In this document: piece after piece, positions 23,148 to 35,481 of the stretch
Layout of the letters: the number at the start of each line of letters is the position of its first letter
Numbering within the stretch: the stretch's first letter is position 1
Assembly: GCA_022578605.1 (NCBI GenBank)
Contig: MU394065.1
Span: 310,001-374,000, forward strand
Source: Camillea tinctor
Taxonomy: Eukaryota > Ascomycota > Sordariomycetes > Xylariales > Xylariaceae
Reading direction: 5' to 3'
Length of the DNA stretch: 64,000 bases
Translations under genes and position numbers: made by a program
Notes under the pieces: generated by a model
Told to the model about the DNA's origin: nothing
Seen by the model: only the letters and a program-made list of their open reading frames with translations
The model's database searches: none

Positions 23148-24909
23148 AATTCTAGATCTCTCTGCGTTGGACTTGCCGAGGGCTTGATCACCTAGACTAA
23201 GAGAAGTAAGAAAAGAAGAAGGCTGTGAATAATTTTTATAACGAGGCAACACCAACTGACAAAGTTTACGGTAGCTGAGCTCCCGAGCTAGTTAACGTGA
23301 CCTGCCGATCAATTGAATTTCGTCATTGGCTCACGGACCACGTTGTAATCTGGGATGTGGTTGCTTATCTCGGTTAGTTGAACAGATCTAGCGGCTAAGG
23401 TTTAGATGCCTCGACCAAGTTGATTACGTACAGCCTGACAGGTCACCATGGAAGTTCCATACTGCAGGTACACAGACAGGCAGGCAGGCAGATAGGCAGG
23501 TACGTATCGTACATAAACTCTAACAATAGTGTTAGCCCGTATCGAGCCTTCGATACAACACAGGACCGGATGTCTCCAATAGGTAAGCGTTAATTACAAG
23601 GTTGATGTATGGCGAGAGTTAAGACCAATAGATAGCTAGTAGTATCACTGCAATATCCGGTGCATGTGATAAATGATACAATACTATACATGCCAGACAC
23701 CAGTATGCTCTAGAATAATTATTACAGGCTTAATTTGGCTACTCCACGTACCCCCTCATGCTCGCACACAAGCCAGCAAGAAATAACCTGCGCAGCTTCA
23801 TAGACAAACTCAAAACGAAACTCTAGCGGGTTTAAAAACCAATTGCGTTTAGTGACTACAGAGAAACTAGGCAGATAGATTTTAACATGTTAGCCTCGTA
23901 GAAACCCCTACACTGAATATTATGATAGCAAGTACTGCCGTCTTTACATACATATCGAAGAAGTAGGTTAACGTATAAATAATGACAACAAATAATTGAA
24001 TAGGCGGGTTCTCTTCATGTATTATCGTAAAGTTCAGTATATAAAAAAAGGGTTCTTCGAGAGATAACATTGGGGTATCAGTTAATGATGGGCCGAGTTA
24101 TATAAGTTTCTTTAGTATTTGAAGTTCAGCTCTCATCCATTGTCATTACATATTACGAGACTAAATATTTTCCTAAAACTACGAATAATGGCATATATGC
24201 AAGCCTGTCAAAATTATGGTTGTACACGGTAATTAAACACATAGCCATAGAAACCAAGGATCGGATCCACATGTTATATTTCTTTTACATTCGGCCTGTT
24301 CTTACAAGCTTATTGATTATAGCCATGTAGGTGACGCCGAGAAGACAAGTCCCTGTATCGTGATGATGTCGAAAAATTACTTAATGATATAATATGTAGA
24401 GGGGCTATGAGGAAGTGAAATAGTCAATCATACGGGTTGCTAACTGAACATTCCTCCATTTTATTCACAATAAAGGCTGCCCCCTCCCCCTTTTAGCAGG
24501 GCTATCCTAGACTGGGAACTTGACGGCCCATGACCATTCAACTTAGGCAGAACTCTATTTAATCATGGCAGACACAACTGACCACCCTATGATCAGTTTG
24601 AGAATCGAGCCAAGGAACGTACATGTAAGTCACGATGGGTCCTGCTGGGACTCCCCGCACTTTTAGCACTGTTACCGCAATAGTGGAGACACTATCCCGC
24701 CCTAGCGTCTTTTGGCGAACTTTATCTTAGTTGTATGAGTTTGGGACTAAACAATCTCAGGCGGTCAGATTAGGCAGAAAATAAATTATCTTCTTATCGT
24801 CTCTAGTTGCCCGCGATTAACTTCTACTTTTCAAGCTACTAGCTTAAGTAGTCTTGCGACAAATTACATACTTCGGATCTCTTTATCCTCCTTAATCACA
24901 CATACTGAC
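23148..24909. other. Divergent intergenic region between the NAP gene and TIM22
   Basis: 1.76 kb of AT-rich DNA containing both promoters. It has a small imperfect repeat of GACAGGCAGGCAGGCAGATA type at about 23475-23500. No exon or RNA gene was recognised. Confidence 0.5.
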
Positions 24910-25703
24910 ATGAATGGATTACCGGGACCTGGCGCCGCCCAAGGGCAGCGGACGTACGACCCAAATGACCCCAACATCAAAGCGGTTCGTTTTTGATCCC
25001 CAGCTAAGAACATGGCAGAAATGGAGCGACGGGCAGTAAGCTAACCCGAACCACATCAGCTCAACGCCATGATGGAATCCTGTTTTGGAAAATCAGCAAT
25101 ATCAGGTGTGATGGGTTTCGGTATGGGTGGATTGTTCGGAATGTTCATGGCCTCGGTACGTGTGCTACCATAACCTTCTATTCTATCCCCAATGCACATG
25201 CCTCCATTTGCAAACGAAATCCGCGAAGAGGGGCAACGCCTATCCTTATCCCTACCCTCTCCGGATCTTTCATCCCACATCCTGTCCAGTCACTCCCCAC
25301 TTCCCACTAAAAAACCAAGTTAACACCCCCCTTTTCCCCTCCTCCCTAGATGGCCTACGACACCCCCTTCCACACCCCGGGAGCCCCCGGCGCCGCCCCC
25401 CAGCCGATCGCGTCCCTGCCGTGGCGGCAGCAGGTCAAGGTGGGGTTCAAGGACATGGGCACGCGTTCGTACAGCACGGCCAAGAACTTCGGCAAGGTGG
25501 GCCTGCTGTTCAGCGGCATCGAGTGCGGCATCGAGGGGTTCCGCGCCAAGAACGACCTCGGCAACGGCGTCGCCGCCGGCTGCCTGACTGGCGGCATCCT
25601 AGCTCGGAGCGGTGGCCCTACCGCCGTCGCTGGTGGCTGTGCGGCCTTCGCAGCTTTTAGCGCTGCTATCGATGCGTATATGCGCCAGCCGAAAGAGGAG
25701 TAA
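24910..25703 (+). CDS. TIM22: Mitochondrial import inner membrane translocase subunit TIM22
   Basis: Three exons, 24910-24984, 25060-25155 and 25350-25703, for 174 aa. Exon 2 encodes the start of the Tim17/22/23 fold, with [19 protein letters not shown], a cysteine followed by a glycine-zipper transmembrane helix. Exon 3 gives [20 protein letters not shown] and [20 protein letters not shown], the conserved family signature, then a third and fourth glycine-rich helix. The protein forms the channel that inserts carrier proteins into the inner membrane. No cleavable presequence is seen, as expected. Every intron lies at phase 0. The second intron (194 nt) is pyrimidine-rich. Confidence 0.95.
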
Positions 25704-27390
25704 AGGGAGTCCCGGCCGGTTGAGTGGAGTTCTTGGGTGTGAAATACATGTATCCGAGTTGGGGGGTAAAAGGGGGAAGAGGGGAGCGATGTGTAAAAAA
25801 AAACTGTAAGAGCCCACAAGATGAAGGGAGCGAGGCGATTTCTTGTTTCTGTTCTATCCGGATGATTCTAAATCTAACTGGGATATACGGCGTCCCGGTG
25901 ATCATGTCATTGCATAGCATTAAGGCGTTTTTTAAAAGGGTTGGGGGGCCAGGTGGTTTCTTGGAATCCATCATATAGAAGGGCTGGCTGGTAACATCTC
26001 CACTTGGGATTGAGATCTGAGATGAGAAATATATTTAGACAGCGGTATAAAAGGGGCTGTAAAGGAAGTAAGTCGTTGGAGCAATAGCTAAGAGCTTGTA
26101 TTTTTACTGGTATATGCATACATTCATATACAGGTATATATATCCCTACTTCATCTACGATCGTGAAAATTCAGTCGAGTTCTGTGCTAAAAGACATCGT
26201 GGCTCAGTTTATGTCTATCTTCCCGCTGTTACTTCTCGGAGCATTTATATTAATGTTTAGTTCTTTCGTTAGAGGTGGAAGACTCGGATTATATTGGACA
26301 GGTGACAAAATCTTGGGTGGACTTAGAATTACCCCTGGCTCTCCGGAGCTCTACACCTAGTATACTACCGCAGTGACAACTCCAGCACTGTCCCTGTTTT
26401 ACCAGTGCTAAGTTCACGACGGTACTGTTAGCATTAATTGCATATAAATAGCGGGTGCCAAAGACCTGGGGTTATTAGACAACATTATTATTATCTAGCA
26501 CTTCAGTTCCATATAATACATTTTCTTGTAAGGACATTCTGTTCCTTTTTAGAAGGCGAAGTTGGTCCCCGCCTATTTATTTCATAGACCTAGAGACGAC
26601 ACTCCTAACTCTCGAGTAGCTACGCAACAGGGCGAAAAATAGAGACAAGAGGCTTAATATTCCCTTTTCACGCATCTATTTTCCATTATCATAGCACCAT
26701 GCCAACGTACTAGTTAAATAACACATCTAATTTCGTCCAAAAATTTACCCCTATTTGTCGCTACACAGCGCTCGCTCGATCCATAAGTAGAGCAGACACT
26801 ATGATGTGGGATGGTTATATATGTACTTTACAATCGGTAAGCCATTTATGTCATATGATTCGAAATCCCGCCTTTGAACGCCTCTCCGATCCTTTCCCTC
26901 TTCCTCCTTTTTTACCTATCACCATACATACCGCAGCCATAATATCTGATACTCTTCCAAGTATGTACCGTCGTTAAACCAAAAGAAACCCCATTCCTGA
27001 ATCAATCATCGTTTACATCTCTTCTGCTTCATATCATTTTTTTCCCTTTGCGGCTCTCGTAAAATCCACGAACTATCGAACCAGTCGGCCCATTCAGCCG
27101 CAGACGCCTAATAGGGCGAATTGCACAACGGGCTGACGTATGACCTCATCTGGCGATCCACACACACACATATCGTCCCTATCAGCTGAGACACTAAATC
27201 TCGCCCCCAAAAGAGAGAAAGGAAAGGTAAAAAAAAAATAAGAATGGGGCCTCTCTCTCTCGATCTAAATGTTTCCCATCTTCCACAAATCTGGTTGCAG
27301 AAACTTCGTCTCCGTTGGTGAATGTCGCGACGTTAGATCGCAGTATTAAACAACCCCTTCAACCCTTGGTGGAGGAAGAGCAAAGGAACT
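25704..27390. other. Convergent intergenic region of TIM22 and the GH16 gene
   Basis: 1.7 kb that should hold two 3' UTRs. It is AT-rich without a convincing open frame. A small frame at 26163-26360 has hydrophobic residues but no family resemblance and no splice context. Confidence 0.5.
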
Positions 27391-28897
27391 TCACGAGGCC
27401 GTGTACACTTCGAAAGACCCAAACTCCCAGTACGCGTTGGTAAACGCATCCGGGTAGTTGGCGACGTAATCGGTACAGTTGCTCGGGCCTGGAGTCTTAT
27501 TGTCAGCACAAAAAACGGATCTCAGAAGCTTCATAAGTTGAACCACCACTCACCCTCCCCCCTTTTTTTCTCTTCTTGAAAAAAAAAAGTGGACTAGGGA
27601 TTGGGAGGAAAGAAGACGAAGAAAAAGAGAAGGGGGAAAGAAATAGGGGTGTAGGATAGGGGGGGAACTCACAGCCGCTCTCCGCGTACACGTTGCCGGC
27701 CCACTGGCCGCACAGGTCGATGTTGACGATGATGCTCTGGTTCCTGAAGTGGTTGCCGATGTTGCACTCGGTGTCGGGGAAGTCGGCGGTGGCGGTGCCC
27801 CAGGTGCTGGGGTCGGGGGTCTGGGCGGTGATGTCGGCGGGGATGGCGGAGCGGGCGAACTCCCACATGCGGATGCCCTCGTCGCGCCACTCGAGGGCCA
27901 TGACGCCGCCGCTGGCGTCGTTGTAGGCGGCGCCGTACGAGTCCTCGTCGCCGAGCACGCCACAGCCCGCGTTGCTGTTGGTGTTGTTGTTGCAGGTGCC
28001 CTGCGTGGCCGACCCCGTCATCTTGCGCTTGACCCCGCTCATGGTGCACCCCGACGTCGTGTGCAGCGTCATCTGGTTGCCGTCGGTCGCCTGGTTGACC
28101 GCCTCCATCACGTCGATCTCGCCGTTGTCTGGCCAGTGGGCTGCGTCCACCAGCCACAGCGCTGGCCAGGTCCCGCAGCCGTAGGGCGTGTGCTTGACGT
28201 CGAAGATGAAGAGCCCGCTCTCGTACTGCGTCTTGGACTCGACCCGCACCGAGAACCGGCCCGTCGAGGCGTCTGGTGTCGAGGTGTTGCCTACGCTGGT
28301 GTCGACTCTGAGCACGGCTGTCGAGTCCGAGGCGTAGGTGAGGTTCTAAATGTGTATAGAGTTAGTATGGGGAAGCACATTCAGCCGGAAGAAAGGGGAA
28401 CGGAAATTTCCATACGAGTGATTCTGCCGTTTCTCTAGGGACATAGTGCACGAAACCCTCGGCTGGGTCGTACCCCTCGAAATAATTGAAATTATCAAAG
28501 AACGTCGATCCTGAGTCTAGAGAAAGAAAGGTCGTGTTAGTGGGGGTTCTCGCCTATATCCCTGGTTCGACGTATAAGTCTTACATGTATCGCTTAACGA
28601 ATAGTTGAGCTGTGAATAGTTCGGATATCGGTTCGCCTTCACAACCTCGACAGGAACGACGATGATGATAACGAGAATAATAGCGATGACAGCGGCAACG
28701 ATAGCCCAGGTTCTCTTGCGCCAGTACTTCGGCTGCCACCACGGCTGATACTGCTGCTGGGAACGGCCCATGTTTCCTCGTGATGCTGAGTACGGCGGGG
28801 GTGTTCCGGATAGTAGCTCGACTTGGCCGTTCACGTCTCTGACTTGGAAAGCAGCCGGACCCGGCTTGCTCGGGTACTGGGCGTCTTGCCAACCCAT
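27391..28897 (-). CDS. Membrane-anchored GH16 beta-glucanase-like enzyme
   Basis: Four exons, 28897-28585, 28516-28416, 28345-27673 and 27488-27391, for 394 aa. Residues 1-62 are cytosolic, Pro/Gln-rich and end with WRKR. A single strong transmembrane helix follows at about 64-84 (AIVAAVIAIILVIIIVVPVE), so this is a type II membrane protein with the enzyme outside. The GH16 core begins at STFFDNFNYFEGYDPAEGFVHY. The active-site motif GEIDVMEAV has the nucleophile Glu214, the assisting Asp216 and the acid/base Glu219. Paired cysteines (SGCTMSG, CNNN, AGCGVLG, TECNIG) fit disulfides. Related fungal proteins are annotated as endo-1,3(4)-beta-glucanases; actual linkage specificity is not readable here. 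The last exon ends TNAYWEFGSFEVYTAS. Confidence 0.92.
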
Positions 28898-31800
28898 TAT
28901 TTATACAAGAAGCTCGAGCTCGTCAAGGTGGGTTCTGGGCCGTTCGAATGCTTGGCGGCGAATGCGGGATGGCTTCTGCGCCGCAGAGTCTTCGACTATA
29001 CAAGATATATTTTACCCTAATTCGGCAAGTCGCCGGGGTAAGGCGAAGTTATCACACGTTAATAGCTATCTTGTAGAGGTCGTTTCGGGCCGCGCATGCG
29101 GGTGATAGTAGACGGTCTGTGACTAGTGCCAAGCTATCGAGACTGGAGTCTAGGTATAGAAGGATTCTTTTTTATTTTCTTTAGCTCTTTTACTTTTTTT
29201 TCCTGGATAGAGGAGGGATGGTGGTTTGTTTGGTAATGATGATAGAGGAAGAACTCGACAAGGTGGGTGCCGGAACTATCTTATTGGGATTTTCACCACT
29301 TACACTCGCACTTTACTTACATACACTCGCTAAGGCGGCAACGGGCATACTGCTTAGTTGCGGATACGAGGTATCCAATTCTTCCCGCAAGGGGGGGTAG
29401 AGGGGGATGTCCGGTATATCGATGGTGTGTTGCATACATGCTTTCTACATAGCAATCCAAGGAGGCTGACGCGTTGAGAGTTCCACATTGGACCGATCTG
29501 AACAAGTCTATCAATCCATGCTCCGGGGTACGAGGGGAGTTGTTGGCACCGGATGGGAGAATCTGCGACCAATTGAGGCATACAGGGGGAAATACTAAAA
29601 CAAGAGAGATCTGAGAGCTGGCTTACTGACACATGAAGATCATCGATATCATGTGTTAATCGTATCTACCTGACCACTAACCTACACTACTTATGTGCTA
29701 TTGATGTTTTAAACATCTACATTCCTTATTAAAATCGATAACTTTGCTGTTCCCCTATCCAACTAAATACCTTAACTTAGAGTTATGTCATTCTTAGACA
29801 GTTGATTTGGAATAAATAGCAACTCTATTGAGCTACATTGATGTACCTATGGAGTCTTAAGTCTTGCCCATGATAATTGTGTATATATACAAGTAAACCA
29901 AGGTGGGGCTATAGGTGACGACGCAGACTATGATAGCGCATAGTATTGCATATACCAATAAGAAAAGTGAAGTGAAAGAGAACATAAGACTAAAGCGGGA
30001 AAACTCGAGACGGGCAATGTTCGATACATACATAAAGCTTTAGAAAATAATAAGCAACAATGAGCGAGCGGGACCTTGCATAGACAATCTGTGTCTGACA
30101 TGATGTTTGCGATTGTGTGATGCGATCTGCGCCCACGATGAGCGCAACATTAAACAATCAAGCGTTGATAAACTGCTGATGTTGCCCTTTGAAGGTAAGA
30201 CTTTTTGGGGGACTTAACGATCCTGCGGGTCCTACGGCATGCCATTACAACTACATAGCCACGCTCTAGTTGACGAACAAGATAATTGGATGGGGAAATA
30301 AATAGAAACCTTCAACTTCTTACTAGGAGACTCGAGACCTATCAGAAAGGCGGTACTAATAAACGGGGCAAGCGTCGTCCTCGTATTCTAGAATATTTTT
30401 TACCAGCTAAAAACAAGAAAAAAAAAGGCAAATTCTGATAAATCCATATTATGTCCATATTTTAACAGGAAAGAGAACAACAAACATGTTTATCCGATCA
30501 CTTACTGTCAGTATTTTGATAGGTTAGTATCATCAATATCAAATTCAGTCTTTCCCTATCAGAATGTGTTTCGACCTATTAAACATGAAGAGTTATCATA
30601 GTGACGTATAACACAGGGAACTTGTTTCTTGGCATGCTCAAGCTAGCCTGTTAGTCCCGTCGAGCATACGTATACGCGCATATGTTGGAGGCTCAAAACC
30701 TTTCATCTAGATCCCCCCCAAAAATCAATAAAAAATAATAAAAAATCAATGATAACTTGAACAATGATTTTATGTTCCTCTGCTGACCCATATGGAGAAG
30801 AGTAATATTGACACATAGATTTATATTGGGTGGTTGCAAGATATTTACAAATCATATATAACCTAACAAGTTGAACCGAGGATTCTGACGCTAACTTATA
30901 AGCTGATAAATCTTATTAGCATTGCCACCTGATATCGAGCTTCAGTTTCTTGTAGTTTGGATTTGACTGTATTAAACAAGATAGCGAGTGTTTGGTAGGT
31001 CAACAAGTTGAAGTAACTCAGCTTCCGCAATTCAGCTATTTATTCCAACTTGCTACCCAGAGACATGAACCACCTACTTAGTCCCTACTAAAAGTTGATT
31101 TGATATCAATCTCGTGCTATGTAGATAGGCATGTAATAGATATTTCAACATCAGCATCGCCACCTTGCTAAACTACATTATAACCTCCCCAGACCATGGT
31201 ATGAAACACATACCTGGTCGTCCGTTCCTGAAACATTAGCATGGGTAGTTCAACTAGATAAGTAAATCCTAGCCTGGAGAGCAAGTGCTTAATTAAGATT
31301 CCCTAGACTAGATAGCTAAACCGAGCTATGGACCTCAAGACACGTAGTTTCAATAGTCGATAAGTCACCTAACCTAGGTACGTCGTTGATACCCTCTGCG
31401 CCTTTAGGGTAAAACCCATACCTAAAACCTAGCTAAATCATCCCATCTCATCAACAGCTCAGCCCAAGAACCCGGGCAACCCCGTAATTCTATATTCATA
31501 CAATCGTCACCAGATCAAATGATAATTGGGCTGCCTCAGATTAAAAGAAACCGCCGATTCGTGAATATACGAAAGAAAAAAAAAAGGAGGGGGATCACAG
31601 ACTATCCTCTTTCAATTTAATTGTATACGTGTATATCTATATATACAAGTGAAGTCTGGTCTCTACCAGTAAGATACCCTAGCCCCACTACAGATATAAA
31701 CAGACAAGGAAGATGCAATGCTATATTTTGCCTTTATAATAAATGATAAACAGGCAGGTAGCTGTCTACCTGTGCCTGATATGATGATAATGACGACGAC

Positions 31801-31958
31801 GACGATGATGTTGTTGATTTTGTTATGCTTCGTTTCGATCTGCGCGGGAAACAGACATAATGAATTAGTTCGTAGTATACACCCACTTGCCTGCGATGTA
31901 TCCAGCCCCGTTCTCCTCTGCTGTAATATGCTATAGTATTATTCCTTTAACCCCCTAT
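28898..31958. other. Long gene-free region between GH16 and PRP45
   Basis: Three kilobases, strongly AT-rich from about 29650 to 31600. It contains the GH16 promoter (left) and the PRP45 3' UTR (right). I see no open frame with coding bias, no terminal inverted repeats and no tRNA. Confidence 0.5.
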
Positions 31959-33822
31959 TCAGTCGTCCTCGTCGTCCTCTACCCTGGCCCGTTTCGGCTC
32001 CCTCGACTCGCTCTCTTGCAATCCGTATCCTCTCTTCGACGAAGAGCTCTGATCCACCTCCGCCATGAACTTGTCCATTTGGAACGGGTCATTTCCGGCG
32101 GTCTCCCGCTCAAACTGTACCGGTCCTTCTCGTGCCTAGTAGTTGTCTCATGTTAGCATAGGTTGATTAGAGCGGGATCAAGTGCATTACGTACCTCAGC
32201 ATCGGCAGTCCCCTTAAATGTACCCCGGCCCAGCGCCTCGCCGAATCGGCTAGACTTCTGGATCTTGGCCATTTCCTGATCCCCAGCAGCTTCGTCATCG
32301 TAATCTTCCATATTTTGGCTAGGACGATATATGCTGTTGATGGCGTCCTGCGCCGCGAATAGGGGTTTGTCGTAGGGGTTGTCCTCGTTAAACCCGCTGT
32401 CGAAGCCACTCGTCTGGTTGAACAGACGAGAGTCGTACATAGACTCGGCCTGCTGCGTAGGTTTCGCCAAGCCAAGCGCAATCTTCTCGGAAATATCTCG
32501 GTTCTGTTCTCGCGCCATGACTTGTATACGTCTTTCAGCGCCCATTCGTGACTGACGAAGCTTTCGCTCTTCCTCCCGGCGTTTCTCTTGGCGGGCCTTC
32601 TCTCTCGCACGGACATCTGAGTCATCGCTTTCTGAACCAGAATCTGAATAGCTGTAGCTGCGTGAACGAGAACGCGAATCGCGCGAGTCCCTCGAGTCGC
32701 GGCGCTTTGAGGCACCGGCACGCTCCTCTCGCGCCTTTTGCGCAAGCGCACGCAAGTTCTCCTCCTTTTGGGCCTTCTCCTTCTCCGCCAATCGCTGTTG
32801 CATGAGTGCTCGTTGCCTGACTTCCTCGCGAGCATGCCGGTCGGCCATGAATAGAGCCTCAGAAAACTGTGCGAACTTGTCGTTGATGGCGATATCCTGC
32901 AGTCCCCGCCCGTCGGCTGCCAACCGCTTATCTAGAGGGACAGTAAAACCTTTAGGGTTCTTCCAATTGGATACGCTATAGCATGGATTAGCAGGTGCTC
33001 ACAGAATGTGCAAGGGGAAAGGAACTGGGCTGCTACTTACGGAGGGGGGATTTTCCACATTTCTTGGTCCTCAGCGGTTAACTTCCGGGGTGGTGAATGC
33101 ATAATAGGCGGCGGAGGACTAGGTGGTCCTCGAGGAATCTTCTTATGCTTGAACTTGGGTGGCTCCATAGGATCCTTCTGCCTCTCCACGATCTTAAACA
33201 GCCTCTCGTTCTTCTTCTCGTTGTTCCCCATCTGGTTCGCGGGTGTATATCGTACAAAAGTAGCATCGCGGCGCGTGGTAGTATTAACGTTTTTGGGTTT
33301 CTGGGCGGCCACCGCACCGCTGACAAGCGCGGCCAGCGCATTCTTCGTCCGCTCCGTGGTCTCGGCGATCTGCTCTTCGCTAGGTCTCTGTAGATCGATC
33401 TCGCCGGCATCGGCACGCTGCCGGAGGGGAATAAGGTCTTTGAAGCTAGCATGAACTATTCTGCCTTCGCTGTGACCTCGTTTTGCAATCGCGTCGTATT
33501 TGACTTTTCCGTCGGCACCAACCTGGACCGCGAGCGCGTTACTCGTTGAAGACCCCTTCTTCCCCATGTCGAGAGGGTACTGGGCAACTGGTATTTCTGG
33601 AAATGCCCCTCCATCCCCGAAATCTTCCTGCGATCGTGGCCGCCATCCCGATGCTCGCTGTCCGTACTTGGGAGGACCGGTTCGTCGAAGGACAATCTGC
33701 GACTCGTCTATTTGGCCAGGTCCAACAATACGCACGCCGCGTTCCTGGGCATGTAATGGTATATCCTCCTCTTCGCCTGTATATTTAGGCTTGGGCAAAG
33801 CTGCCGCGAGCGATGCTGCCAT
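31959..33822 (-). CDS. PRP45: Pre-mRNA-splicing factor PRP45 (SNW/SKIP family)
   Basis: Three exons, 33822-33041, 32975-32195 and 32135-31959, for 579 aa. The family name-giving motif is spread over the first splice junction as IPPPVSNWKNPKGFTVPLDK followed by R. The preceding SNW/SKIP core includes GRIVHASFKDLIPLR and IPRGPPSPPPPIMHSPPRKL. After it come a charged helical region (KARQEKRREEERKLRQSRM), an RS-like Ser/Arg patch (SRDSRDSRSRSRSYSYSD) and an acidic end with a KRARVEDDED-type signal. The protein bridges the spliceosome at the catalytic steps and is also a transcription co-regulator in animals. The start at 33822 (MAASLAAALPKPKY) was preferred over upstream in-frame codons because it matches the usual N-terminus of the family. 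Confidence 0.95.
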
Positions 33823-34650
33823 GATGAAGACACGATATTTGTTGTTGTGGGAGGTGGGAGAGAGATGGATGTGATAAGAGAATGAAAGAAATCCGAGGAT
33901 AAGTTCTGCGAGGCTGAAGTGATGGAAGCTTTCCAAATAGGTGGGTCCAAAAAATAAAAAAATTGTGGCTAGATACCTACTAGGTACTAATCCCGGGTCC
34001 CTGTTCCATTAACTGTGCCACAACCAACCAACTCATAGGTACCTATTAGTACCTACCTGCAAAGGTGTAGTGCATGGTACCTGTTAAGATATCTAACCTC
34101 CAGGGCTACTACTGAGCCTAGTACATGTAACTATCACGGGTAGTAATAAGCTGGAGATCGTTTGCACATGTATCTAAGGGACACAATACTTATGAGGTAT
34201 GCTTTAACTGCTAACCTACCTAGGTAGGCATAAAAATAGTTTTATACCTTATATCGAAGTCTCGGGATTATACTTGCCTTTTATCGGAGTATTCTCATAA
34301 CATTATACAGCTTAATATTCAATAGAAGTGTGTGGTAGTTATTCTTTATTAGTTGTAATTGAAGTAACACTAGATTCAATGTTCAATGTTACTCAATGCC
34401 ATGTTCGCGCCTAGTCCTCAACTAGGATCATCGTGTCCGTTGCGAATGTCATAAGGTGGCTCCAGTCGATCCAAAACCTTGATGTTGATGTCTGTCCTTT
34501 ACTACCGTAGCGACTCTCTACCTACCCTCCGTTTTTAGACGCCTATGATACAAGCTAAGGTGCGCAAAGAATCGCAAGCCAATTCACGCTTCCAAGTACA
34601 AGTACGCCACAAACCCACAACCAATTGTCGTATTAATTTTGCCTAGTTGT
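33823..34650. other. Intergenic region between PRP45 and the p24 gene
   Basis: Contains the PRP45 promoter and the p24 3' UTR. Palindromic TACCTAGGTA-type words cluster at about 33970-34060 and 34215-34230. Nothing coding is recognised. Confidence 0.5.
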
Positions 34651-35481
34651 TTATACGTAACCCTTGCGCGCTCCCTAGAAACGATAATGAGCTGGACATT
34701 CTTCGATATTGTACAGTCAAGTGGCAGCGTGCTTACCTGGAAAAAGAACCTGACAACGAAGACCTGTAGACCGCCCATGCAAATGACCATCATACACTGG
34801 ATCAAGCTGAAGTTGACAATACGTCCCTCTGTGCTGCGGACAGTGCTGAAGTTTCGGTTCTCCCGAGTGCGGAAGTATTTCTGGTTCCGCGTAATCGTAG
34901 AGAGCTGTCCAGAGACCTTGTAGATGGATTCTTCTAGAGCCGACGTCTGCTCGGGGGTCGAGCCCTGCTTGACCGGGATTTGGGCGCGGACCTCGTCCTC
35001 GACCTGTGGACAGAGATTAGCACGATTGTAGCGATACACATGAGAGCTAGAAGGGGGGACTAACCGCAATCTCAAAGTCAACAAACTTCTCCGAGTATGT
35101 GCTCATCTCGTTGTTAAAGCAGAACTTGTACTCGCCAATCTCATTGGCAGTGAAGACGAAATCACCCTGGCGCTCTTTCTCCCCATCTAGAATAATTTTG
35201 TCCGAGGGACCAGACACTGCATAATCGATATCGAAAGAGCCTCCGGATTGGACCTGTTACAGACTCAATTAGTAAAGTACAGGGCCGGTGGAGGCGTGGT
35301 AGAAAGAAAGAGAGAAAGAAAGACGTACGGCGAAGTAGAATGCGATCTTCGAACCTATTCTCTCCGGGGCTGCGTAGAAGCAGGCCTTCTCATTGGCAGC
35401 GAGCTTGTAGGTCAAGGCAGTGGCCGAGACTAGAGAGAAAAACCAGGCGAGAAGCCCGATGGAAAGTAGAGTTGTTTTCAT
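34651..35481 (-). CDS. p24 family cargo receptor (emp24/gp25L, GOLD domain)
   Basis: Four exons, 35481-35329, 35253-35065, 35003-34737 and 34674-34651, for 210 aa; all junctions are phase 0. A signal peptide (MKTTLLSIGLLAWFFSLVSA) is followed by a GOLD domain with the conserved cysteine pair (Cys34 in NEKACFYA and the Cys in EYKFCFNNE). A coiled-coil stalk comes next (ALEESIYKVSGQLSTITRNQ). Then a transmembrane helix ends in a short cytosolic tail, RFFFQGARKGYV. The FF pair is the usual COPII-binding signal. p24 proteins cycle between ER and Golgi and select cargo such as GPI-anchored proteins. Which subfamily (Erp, Emp24 or Erv25) cannot be fixed by eye. The last exon is only 24 nt. Confidence 0.92.

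Noticed and set aside
27749..28438. Plus-strand frame of 229 codons opposite the GH16 gene
   Set aside because: It is Gly/Val/Ala-rich, as expected from the antisense of a GC-rich exon. The GH16 catalytic motif is on the minus strand.
33823..33936. Upstream in-frame extension of PRP45
   Set aside because: The added residues are hydrophobic and unlike the family; the ATG at 33822 begins the conserved N-terminus.
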